DNA of 64,000 nt from Antedon mediterranea (taxonomy: Eukaryota; Echinodermata; Crinoidea; Comatulida; Antedonidae), in assembly GCF_964355755.1 (NCBI RefSeq), contig NC_092671.1, positions 5,779,001 through 5,843,000 of the forward strand, in the 5' to 3' direction. The position numbers were made by a program, and so were the translations under genes. The notes beneath the pieces are model-generated. The model did no database searches and was not told where the DNA came from. It saw only the letters and a list, made by a program, of their open reading frames with translations. This document shows, one piece after another, positions 38,101 through 47,800 of this stretch; position 1 is the stretch's first letter, and every line of letters starts with the position of its first letter.

Positions 38101-38806
38101 CCTGTAAGTTAGTATTTGAAATACTGAATAATGTTGATGACGCAGATAGCCTAATGGGAGTGATGATGACAAGATGGTGATGACAAGGGATTAATAATGG
38201 TGTTGATAATTTTGTTTTAATTCCCAGTGCTGTATCTCCACATAATATCTATTTTCTAAGTATCATAGGAATATTTGGTAATACAGCATCACATGTGGTG
38301 CCTGTATCATGTAAGGGTTAGGTTACTCTAGATACATGTGATGTTGTATTACCAAATATTCCCACGATACTTAGATACAGTGACGAGAATCGGCTGTTTA
38401 ATGGTTGTTATAATTACAAGATGATGATGACGACGATGATGACGATGATATACGAATAATAATATATGATTATAAATATAATTTAATTATCTATGTTTGG
38501 CTCTAAAGCTCTTTATACACTAATAAAAGTGTAATGTGCCTAAATAGGGTAGTGATATGCCCAAATATGGTAGTGATATAACATCAGTCATGAGCACGTC
38601 ACAATTTTAGTCACAAAGTTTGATATTACGGTGTAGATAAGGCTTAACTCAATGTTCCAATTATAAATGCATTCCCCTAACTTTCTTTTGCATGTTTTTA
38701 TTTATTTAATAATAATCTATTCTATTGTATTTTATATAGCTGCAAAACTGGATTCGAGGGACCTCGCTGTATGCATCTTTCTCCAAGCGATTATTCTTCT
38801 TATTAA
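26157..38806 (+). CDS. Secreted LDLa-LDLa-EGF protein, candidate ErbB-ligand-like growth factor
   Basis: Exons supported: 26157-26273, 28138-28288, 34192-34303, 35929-36005, 37194-37308, 37980-38103 and 38740-38806. Exon 1 starts MDYSYAYFY and gives a hydrophobic signal peptide (VPCLLSLIFCHITEC). Two LDL-receptor class A-like repeats follow: 'FRCLDGQ..CDGYRHCLDDELWC' and 'SCEIDGQPTC..CDGRRHCDSGIDEHNC'. Next come a basic RRKR furin-type site and one EGF domain with Cys spacing 7-5-10-1-8 and a GPRC ending, as in ErbB ligands. Translation stops 11 residues later with no membrane span. Exons 2-7 join in phase. Exon 1 ends in phase 0 but exon 2 needs two preceding bases, so at least one exon between them is missing or exon 1 belongs to another transcript. 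Signalling through an EGF receptor is inferred only. Confidence 0.72.
29115..29140. repeat. (TTG)n microsatellite
   Basis: A run of about eight TTG triplets in the 28289-34191 intron. Confidence 0.9.
31170..31345. mobile_element. MITE-like element, family D, copy 1
   Basis: It begins 'gctacgtccgcgctaagccc' and ends 'tagtgtgaacgtagta', an imperfect inverted repeat. The interior has 'cggagaaaactccgg'. The same ends border the segment 33694-34154. Confidence 0.6.
31690..32300. repeat. Degenerate tandem repeat, period 86-99 bp, about 6 copies
   Basis: Blocks of the type 'ctattgatcctttgtgaagt', then 'gacaaggtcctaattcacac', then 'aatttgaatgttcatatta' recur, with 'attgatc' at about 31745, 31831, 31918, 32017, 32115 and 32207. 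The copies differ by many substitutions and small indels, so the array is old. Confidence 0.8.
33694..34154. mobile_element. Family D element interrupted by a family B element
   Basis: The outer ends 'cactaagcccgaattcga' and 'tccgggctcagtgtgaacgt' match family D. The inner segment 33811-34012 is a family B copy ('ctgagctcgccttcctaaga' to 'agagctcagtatcctgtt'). This nesting dates the family B jump after the family D jump. The element ends about 40 bases before the acceptor of the exon at 34192. Confidence 0.6.
34192..34303 (+). CDS. Exon with first LDL-receptor class A-like repeat
   Basis: It encodes RFPLPLQTFRCLDGQ, then CDGYRHCLDDELWCS. The acidic C-terminal DDE block with CDGYRHC is the calcium-binding part of LDLa modules. 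It is one Cys short within this exon; the next exon supplies ACS. Phase 0 in and phase 1 out, fitting both neighbours. Confidence 0.75.
37194..37308 (+). CDS. Exon with second LDLa half and RRKR site
   Basis: It continues the module begun at 35929 (SCEIDGQPTC) with ICDGRRHCDSGIDEHNCEKD and then LARRKRMQQ. RRKR fits the furin consensus Arg-X-Lys/Arg-Arg and would release the C-terminal EGF part. Donor GTAAGA follows at 37309, leaving phase 1. Confidence 0.72.
37479..37711. mobile_element. Inverted-repeat element (233 bp)
   Basis: The left end 'ttctagaactgtaggataat' and the right end 'attatcctatagttctagaa' are nearly perfect inverted repeats. The inner blocks 'tcaaatgacgtcatgat' and 'atcatgacgtcatttga' are also inverted, so the element folds on itself. 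It contains no open frame. It lies in the intron before the EGF exon. Confidence 0.8.
37980..38806 (+). CDS. EGF domain split over two exons
   Basis: The exon 37980-38103 encodes the first four cysteines (CHPNFNKYC, WNGGNC, then FC). The exon 38740-38806 encodes the last two (C KTGFEGPRC) and the stop. The intron lies between the fourth and fifth cysteine in phase 2. Vertebrate ErbB ligand genes are known to split the EGF domain before its third loop, so this supports kinship with that group rather than with EGF repeats of matrix proteins. Confidence 0.75.
38256..38374. mobile_element. Inverted-repeat element (119 bp) inside the EGF-splitting intron
   Basis: The left arm 'ctaagtatcataggaatatt' and the following 'tggtaatacagcatcacatg' are mirrored by the right arm 'catgtgatgttgtattacca' and 'aatattcccacgatacttag'. 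The hairpin arms are about 45 bases. Confidence 0.8.
38516..38645. mobile_element. MITE-like element, family A, copy 4
   Basis: It runs from 'aagctctttatacactaata' to 'ggtgtagataaggctt', with the central 'caaatatggtagtgatat' block. It lies about 95 bases before the last exon of the EGF-type gene. Confidence 0.65.
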
Positions 38807-39367
38807 TACGACACATTTTTTATCTTAAATCTTTATCTTTCAAAATTACGATATAACTGGTGGTATCTAATCTCTCTACGTAGAAGTATGGATCAGTAGA
38901 ATAAATTGTTCAATTGAGATTCTGTATACTAGATTGGTTTATCTATACAGATTATGGATTTAAAATTCATATCTGTAGAGTTTTTATGTCATACTACATT
39001 CGAGACTTTAAATAGTTAAATCTTCCGGTTTAAAAAATGTTTATTATTATAAAATTTAAATCTGTAACACTTGTTGTGCTTATTTTACAACGCTCCATTT
39101 TCACTGAAACGAAAAATAAGTGGGTTTATTGTGAATGCAGTTCATGCAAATGAAAACAATTTTAAACCCGGATTTGCCCTTTAAAGTTTTAGCTTTTTGT
39201 GGAAGTATGTTTATTAAGTGCATTATTATGAGATATGGTGGCGCTCTACAAATTATCATCTCAATTTGCTGTCTTGTAACGGAAAGACAATAGGATATGT
39301 AATGTATTAAGTAGCAGTGTGTTTAAAAATTCGTTATTTATTTAGGCCTATGTTGTAAAGAACTAAA

Positions 39368-39482
39368 ACACAGTCTACACTATCAAACTAGTTTTACAGA
39401 AAAAAAGTGCGCTGTGCCCAAATATGATGATGGCACAACGCATTTTATTGTCACATGAAGTTTGATAGTGTAGACAGAGCTT
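39368..39482. mobile_element. MITE-like element, family A, copy 5
   Basis: It has clear ends: 'cagtctacactatcaaacta' on the left and 'agtttgatagtgtagacaga' on the right, about 115 bases apart. This is the best-preserved short member of the family here. Confidence 0.75.
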
Positions 39483-40168
39483 AACGAGAAATTGTGTTTG
39501 CTGGACTGGATGCGCCGCATGGAATATGGGTTCACACACACAAATTAAGTCATATGTTTGTTATTTGTTTATCATAATTTAATTCTCATATTTCTGTTTT
39601 GATTATTTATTATTGGTACAGGAAATATGAAAGAAAGAGAGAGTAATATGAGGTTGTTATTTATTATGTGCACATATTGTATAATAGTCGAGCATTGTTA
39701 ACGCGTTGTTGACGCATTGTTAACGCGTTGTTAACGCTTGTGTATTACTGTAATTATTAAAGTTGACTTTGTTATTTATTTGTAAACATTGTTAGATCAA
39801 ATTTGAAATAAATTTATTGATAGAACTGCAATAGTAATATCGTATAATTATCATATACCTACGGACGAAATGCCATCGTTCTAAATCTCAAAACATTTGT
39901 GGCCTAAACTGCTTTAAAGTCGCACGGTGAATTTAAACTTTAAAATTGACAAAACACCAAAAGGTCCAAAAACAGAAAAAAAATAGGCTTATTTTTATTT
40001 TGGTTTGAAGAGGAAAATATTTTATTTTATTGTGTCTGTTTTCCCAGCAATGACTTGTTAAACGGCACATTTTGCCTGGTTAAGCCTAGTCTGCATTGCA
40101 AACTCGTAACAAACAAAGGTCAGATAAAGTTTCCTAGTGTTTAGACTGTTTACAAACTAATTAGTATT

Positions 40169-40263
40169 GAGCTATGCCTACACTATCAAACTAGTTTGAC
40201 CAAAAAAAAGTGTTAAATTAAATTTGTTTTTTAACACAAAGTTTGATAGTATAGACAGAGTTT
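40169..40263. mobile_element. MITE-like element, family A, copy 6
   Basis: It runs from 'gagctatgcctacactatca' to 'agtttgatagtatagacaga', with a shortened interior. Confidence 0.7.
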
Positions 40264-40495
40264 CATAGTAGGGCCTATATTTCGCGCGTACGTACACGTT
40301 CTATCAATCAGCGTCGTTTCTGACTTCGTATACAGGCGTAGTGATATGACAAAATCATGTCCACATATGGGCATATCACATGTTTTTGTCACACAAAGTT
40401 TGATAGTTTAGACAGAGTTTCATAGTAGGGCCTATATTTCGCGCGTGTGTACACACGTTCTATCTGTTTCTGACTTTGTGTGTACAGGCGTTGGT
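40250..40495. repeat. Tandem duplication, period about 165 bp, including part of a family A element
   Basis: The block 'gacagagtttcatagtaggg', continued by 'cctatatttcgcgcgt', occurs at about 40254 and 40413. Each is followed by 'acacgttctatc' and 'ttctgactt'. The second copy includes a truncated family A element, 40339-40424. Confidence 0.75.
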
Positions 40496-40704
40496 GTAAC
40501 GTCCGCCCGACAAGGGTAAAGTGGTTCACAGCAAGCCACAATAGGGTCTTGGGTCTATAATAGCCCACTTAAGTCATATATAAATCTTCAACCTTCCTTT
40601 AGTCACTTAGATACGCCTACTGACATACATTTTAACCACATAATAACCTCCTCTTCTAGAATTGAAGTTGCGTAATGGAACTATATTTATTTGTGTTGGT
40701 TGAT

Positions 40705-40930
40705 CAGTCAGTCTGTCTGTCGGCCTGCCAAATCCTGTTCGATACAGTGTACGTACGGTACGGGGACAATGGCCCAATCGGAATAAGATCAATGATGTGT
40801 GATGCACCTACGCATCTCTCTACTTTCGGTTGTCTGTCTGTCGGCCTGCCAAATCCTGTTTGATACAGTGTACGGTACGAGGACATTGACACAGTACTTG
40901 TCGGTTGGTCTGCCTGTCTGCCAAATAGTG
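40705..40930. repeat. Local duplication with (GTCT)n-like words
   Basis: The block 'ctgtcggcctgccaaatcct', followed by 'gatacagtgtacg', occurs at about 40717 and 40840, with a third partial copy near 40905. Confidence 0.75.
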
Positions 40931-41803
40931 CCTGCAATAAGCCAATAGTTTTCTTAAATCAGAAATCAATGAACTTAGAACGCAAATCCAAAAAAATAAA
41001 AGCACGGGGGAAATCTATTGTTCCGGCCGGATAATTCACGGTACTTTACCATTTAAAATGATATGCAGCACTGGCGCATTAATGTTAAAACACAAGATAC
41101 GACATTCTGAAGCACATTTTTATTCATGCTACATGGTACCAAAAACGGTTATTTGTAACGATAGTACATATCATAATGATACAAGTTCATTCTTATATAG
41201 CGTATATAAGCAAGCTCTTAATGCGCTGCATATTATTACCCCGGTCATTTTATGGATCAAACACGTATGGAAACATACTCCCAGAATGCAGCTAGTAATC
41301 AGTGCAAAGTTGTGTCTTGATCTAACCGGTACCCATTTGTACACCCTAGGATACAAGCAATACATATCACACGTTAAGGGCTTGAGTACGGTACACATTT
41401 TGTTGAGTTAGATTTTATTTTCAAGGAATAATTTACATTCCCACAAAGTATAATGTTTTGACTGATTTAATCCTCAAAATGTTCATATTATTTTTTATTC
41501 GTACAATCTGGCTTTTCAAGGATTGGCATTAACTACTGTGAATATAAACTACTGAGCTGTTTCTCATTATGGTATAGTATGGTCTAAAGTTTCATTCTTT
41601 AAAACCCAAATCAAAATTCCCTGATTGTATAAAGCCGTTACATGGATGTGTGACGTCACATGTCCTGAATATACTACACGAACGTTAAGTAACGATCAAT
41701 GTAAATACAACTTCAGAACGAAAGGAGTACATGGTCCTACACAGTGCGGGACACAGTGTGATACATAAATTCGATAGAGTGTTGGTCGATTTAAAGGAGG
41801 AAC

Positions 41804-44800
41804 ATGAAGAATAGAATTATACTATGCATCCTGGTTATCTTTATCAACGAGTCAACAGCACAGTTTTTAGGTACGTTTAGTCAAACTATGCGTTTAATCG
41901 TTCATAATCAGGCCTATAAGGCTTATTATGTAGATAGTAACTAGTGAGATAATTTAACACCTTGAAATTATATGTAACGGAATTAATACTAGGAAGTTAC
42001 GACCTGGCAATACATCGTCGTAAAAGGGCAATACATATAGGGTTATTCAAAGGATATGTCCAATACCGTTATTTTACTGGTATCAATGTACTTTTAGTGC
42101 AGCATTGTTTGTTTTTATAGCCTGAAGTTTAAAAGCATAAACGTTTTGGTTCCATTTATTAGAGGCTCACAGAAGGTATCACAAACTGTGACTGGGCCTA
42201 CTAGTAATGTTTTATAAATGGTAACTCGGTGGTTAAGATGTTTAATACCACAGGTCGGGATCAAATCTCTATTTTCTAATTAATAACTTTTGATATCAAA
42301 ATAAACCTGCATTTTCTTAGTCAATCATACATATTTTTTCCTTGAAAGTAAAGTATTATTTTATAAGCTTACACTCATGGTCGTAAAGTTGCCGTACACA
42401 GGAAAGGTATTAATGTATGTTCATCCACAAAGAAGGTATTCTTAATACCTTATCTTAATATAATTAAGACTATATTATTTTATTGTTTGATTTTTGTTAC
42501 ACTCATAAGCCTGTGTTTAATTTTGATGCACTCTCAGATGCTCTTTTGATCGGGATGTCATGGAACTTAAAAGAAACTAAAGTTCGCCAAGATGCATTGA
42601 CAAACATCAAATTCCAAATCGTCGTCAATGCGTCGGAAGAAAGCCAAGTTATTCGCGGCACTGGTCTCTGGGACGTGGCCGTATTTGGTAGTGCCCATTC
42701 TAGTGGCAGAGGTAAACGATTCGATGAGCGGGATAACCTTCTTACTCCATCGCAACAAGCAATCCCAACTCTACCTGCACAGGGTATGGTGTTTGATGAG
42801 GTATCAACACCATTTAAACTATCAGTTCTAGGCTGTTCAGAATATAAGTTTCTCTGTGTTGAATTCAAGCAAGGTGATGACCCCAATCCAAGCTTCTTCT
42901 TTGCATCTATGGACTTCGAGGACACTATAATTGTGTGTGCTAACATTGACTGTGAACAAGGTAAACACGAATGACAATCCTTTAATCAACAAGTCCCTCA
43001 AGTTTATCAGTGCGTGTATCGCGCTACTTGAGGTGTATGTGTTTAATAATATTGGCTGTAATAATCTAAACTGTATAAAAACACAGTCAGTACTGTACAT
43101 AACATTCATATGTTATGGTATGTCAACTACCTATACATTCTTTAAAACAGCATTCTTCTATTTCGCACTATAAGATATACATTTTGTTTAACATTCTTCA
43201 GCTCATAATGTTGACAAAGTTCGTAAATAGTGACGAGTTGTTTGTTCAAAGATCAACAAACAAAAATGATGAAACGACGTTATTTTTTTTATTTTGCAGG
43301 AACAGGATCAAACGACGTCATGTTAATCGGCATGTGGTGGACGGTTGACGCTTATGTGCGACAAGGCCTTCCATCAGACGTCACCATTACATCTACTATT
43401 AAAACATCACCAAACCACGGCGGTGTATCGGGAGAAGATCTTTGGAGGTAAATATTACAATATTAATCAAGCAACAACTTCGTAGGGCACTTCTACTTCA
43501 AAATTTTTGAAGGTTTATTGATGAGTTTATTTTTAGATAGTATTGTATTTTTACCATTTTTCAGAATGAAGCTGTTCATAAACTCACAGAATGATGGAAA
43601 AGGGGATAGTCTTCCACAACGAAGAGATCAGATTCTAAACAAGACAGAATCTTCAAAAGATATTCAGCCAGGACAAATGTTAAATATTACTGGAACAGCC
43701 TCAATTGACCTGACAGGAGTTGGATGTGGTGAATTCCGATTTCTTTGCATCGAATTTGGTAAAGGAAGTGATCCTAAACCTGAGTTTGGTTTTACTCTTG
43801 GTTCCGGTGAGCCTTCGATGATCTCATGCAGGGAATTGTCTTGTCCAGGTAAATCTTTTGCGTTTAATGCTCATGTAAATTCTTGAATATAGAATATTTT
43901 TTTATTTGTTAGATAGGCCTATGATGAATCTTTTTTTTTCTAATTTGAGATGGTGAAAAGGAAAGGTAAATAGGCATACGAAGTGGAGATTGTAAAAACA
44001 ATAGCAAATGCATTTCACAACTTTGAATCACGTTTGTTTAATGTCCCGGTCCACTACTATCGATGCGAATTTAATTTTGATATGCCCCTTTTTCTGACTA
44101 TGGCTGCCTCCCTTTCTTGAGGTTTTACGAAAATTGTTACTATAAATGATCTTTAATGCCATTATAGATGATCGCAGAGTGAAGGTTCCTGATGAAATCG
44201 TTTCAGATGGAACATCAGCAAATACTGGTGAAGCTCGAGGTACTACCTTGTTCGTTAAAATTGAACATGTTGAAGATGTCAATAAATCAAGATATAGAGG
44301 CGATGGTTTGAATGAAAGAAGCAGTAGGAGGAATGGCCGTGGTGATTGGTATGGTGGTAGCTATGGTGGTGGTGGTTCGGGTGGAGCTGCTGGTGGTGGT
44401 GATGGTGGTCGTGGTGATAGAGTTGGAGGTGGAGATGGAGGAGCAGGTGGTTTTGGTAGTGGTGGTGGCGGTGGTGGTGGTGGTGGTAGTGGTGGTGGTG
44501 GTGGTGGTGGTAGTGGTGGTGGTGTTGGCGGTGGTAATGGTGGTAGTGGTGGTGGTGGTGGTGGTGGTGGTGGTGGCGGCGGTAGTGGTGGCGGTGGCGG
44601 TGGTGGTGGTGGTGGTGGTGGTGGTGGTGATAGTGGTCGTAATGATAGATTTGGAGGTGGAAATGGAGGAGCAGGTGGTTTTGGTAGTAGAGGAAGCAGT
44701 GGAGCAGGCGGTGTTCGTAGAGGAAAAGGTGGTAGTAATATGGGAAAGGGAGGTAATGGTGGCAATGGTAGAAGGGTGGGTATCGGTAGTAACGGTAAGG

Positions 44801-47800
44801 AAGGTAGTGATGGTACGAGCGGCGGCAATAGTTTTAGTGATAAAATAGATGATGGTATTCAAAGTAATAGTAGTGTTATTAGCAGTAATAGTGGCGGCAC
44901 TAAGAATGCAGGGGTCAAACGACAGGGTGGTAGTCAGAACGAAGAAAGTATACGTAATGTGGGTAGAGTTGGTGACGGAGGTAGTATTAGCAATAAGAGT
45001 TATATTGCACGTAACGGTCAAGGTGGTAGCGGTGGTGATGTGACTGGTCAATATACTGATTCATCTAACAACAAACTAACATCACAAGAAGGTGTGTATA
45101 ATTAATAATATGTACATACTGACTCAGTCAGTATTCTACCATTCATTCCTATTTTCATATTCTTTTGCACTACTCGCACTATTAACGAATTCGTTGCTCT
45201 AACATATTAATACTGACCAATGTTTGGAGGTCTTCATACCTGTCTTGCACGCACTCTACATTCTATAGTTGCTCGTGCTTGTTTACAATTGGCTAACAAC
45301 ATACGCTACAACAATTAATATAACCACGATGATTGTAATCTGGTTATAGTTTGCAACTCTCCATTTCTTCTTTACAGATGGCAGAGTATTTCGCGTAGAT
45401 GCCTTGACATGGGAAATGACCGCCCGAGATGTAGCCGTTGGTACGCCAAGTGACCTTATCATAAACGTCATCGTATACGTCGCAGACGATAGCGATTTCA
45501 TTACCGGAAATAACCTCTGGCGCATTGGTCTTTATGGCAGTGAATCCGCAGACGGCAGTACCTCTTTACGTTCAAACTACGTGCGTCAGGTATTACCAGG
45601 TAGTCAACGGAACCAACTCTTTGCACAGGGACTGGACACAGTTATGATGGTTCGAACCATGTATGACATTAGTCACGTGGGATGTGGAAGCTTTAAGTAC
45701 ATCTGCTTAGAATTTACGAAGAATGATCTGGCGACACCTGATTTTGAAATAGTATCGAATATGGGTGACGTATTAAGCTCATGCCAGCAGGCTCGTTGCA
45801 TTAGACCAAAGCTGCCAGTAGGTAGGCAATTAGAATTATTATGAGACTGTTGGTGAATACAGTAAAACAATATTTTGGGACACTCCTATAGATTCAGGGA
45901 AAACGCCTGTACAATCATCATACCGTATCATACTACTGTACAGCCAAATTCTATTCTTCTGGAACCAGAAAGTGGCCCTACATAAAGGTTCTATTATATA
46001 TTAGGTTAGAGGATTCAAAATGATTCAATTATATATGAATACGTATAAAGGTACGGTATTCTACTAAGGCGTTGATTGACAATGTTATGTTTTATAAGAA
46101 CATTTTCTTTCTAGTTCTCGAATGATTCATATGAAATGATGTTTCATATATTTTAAATACAGTACCAACAAGAAGAATACCCGTAGCTTTGAGCGGTCTA
46201 CCATCATTTTATTTGTCTTCGATGGATTGGCAAATGCGGGCTCACATTAGTAAAAGTCACTTAAGTAGCTTTTTACTTGACATTTTTATCACGGCTGACA
46301 AAAGAAGTAACGATATAGATGGAATATCTCTTTGGCGTGTTGCAATGTTTGGAAGTCGCAATCCAGATGGAAGTGGACGAAGAATGGACATTTCAGATCA
46401 GGTCAGTTTACATGGTCATTTTACATGGTTAGTTTATATGGTTATTCGCAAACGTTATAACATGTTGAACAAAACTATCTCTGATAATTTATTGAGATTT
46501 TTCCATTTATAGATTTTACCTGTAATACACCAATCGGCATCTTTTTCAAAGACAGTACCACTTCAGTTTACTGGCATCCGAGGGCAAGAGGACATGAGAG
46601 GAATGTATTGTACAGACATTCGGTTTCTATGTATCGAGTTCGGTAAACATCGTAAACCGAATCCTGACTTTAACTTCTATGCCGGACCAGACTCGGACAC
46701 ACTTTCTTCTTGTCAAGAAATTCCTTGTGGTATGTTGAATTGAAACAAGAACATTTATGTTGGAGAGTGTTCATGACTTTAAGACGCATGAATAAACGCC
46801 ACTCTTTAATCGTTTATGCTCTTCTGGTTCTTCTTAAGGCGTTACCACAAATTATCCTGTCCGCAGTTTATGCTCACATTGTAATCGATACATATTTCCT
46901 AAGAATTATTTCTGGTTTTGATATAAGTCGGCAACATACCGAATAATAACAATATGTTTGTTTTCAGAAAACCCGGAGGATAGGACGACGTCCAACAGTG
47001 CGACTGAAGAAGAAGATGATAGTAATAATGGAGGTGCGGGCGGGCACGGAGCTGGTGGAAATGGGGGTGTTCGTGGACATGGGGGAGATGGTGGACAGGG
47101 GAGTGGTTCGTCTAACAGACTAGGAGGGGGCGGTGAACCAGCTGTTGGACCACCTATTTACGAAAGAGGTACAGTCGGATGGAAAAATGATTGCTATTGT
47201 TTCTGATACGGGATAATGAAAATACATAAATAAATCAAAATGTGTCGAGTCCTGTCTTCTGGTTGACGATGACAATACACCGAACGTAATTATTAACGAC
47301 CATAAATGCCACATGTATCATCATAAAATGCATACTGAGTGTGAGTACGGTAGTTAATATAATAATAGGCCTAATATATTAAACTTTACTTCGGTTTTGT
47401 TCTCTTTTAGGTGTTTTAACTGCATGTACCGTGTCAGGGGTCAGGATTGCCGTTAGAGCAAATATAGCAATAAGTCCTTGTCAGACTTGCCAGTGTAGTA
47501 GTAGTGGCGTTGTTGTCTGTGTTGAACTTTCGTGTCTTCGACCCTTAACATGCAACGAACCTGTATTCATAGCCGAAAAGTGCTGCGCAACTTGTTTGGG
47601 AGAGGTTGCACAACCAAGAGGTAAGCTTGTTAACATATTTAATGTATAGTTATTTTATAACACAGGCGGTATAGGATTACAAATTACAGGTACATTTTAC
47701 AGGCCTAAATGTTTTGTGTTTTAATGTTCTTCCTTTAGAAAACTTGCCGTGCATTTTTAACGGACAAATAGTTTTACATAACCAAGAGTTTCACACGAGT

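Larger units (their letters stand above)
38807..41803. other. Spacer between the EGF-type gene and the five-repeat gene
   Basis: No gene was seen. The region holds family A copies at 39368-39482, 40169-40263 and 40339-40424, a local array of 'gttaacgcgttgttgacgca' words at 39695-39740, a duplicated block at 40250-40495, and a duplicated 'gtctgtctgtcggcctgcca' block at 40705-40930. Open frames at 40600-41000 come from that duplication. Confidence 0.55.

Noticed and set aside
40607-41005. Several overlapping frames with repeated DRQTD/CLSVGLP words
   Set aside because: They derive from the local duplication of 'ctgtcggcctgcc' words.
41058-41411. 117-codon plus-strand frame upstream of the five-repeat gene
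   Set aside because: It has no signal peptide, domain or codon pattern, and an overlapping open frame of similar length exists on the other strand.
44287-45051. Long minus-strand open frames (poly-Thr, poly-Pro) opposite the glycine-rich exon
   Set aside because: They are the antisense reading of the GGT triplet repeat, which lacks stops in several frames. The plus-strand frame joins its neighbours in phase; the antisense ones have no splice or domain support.
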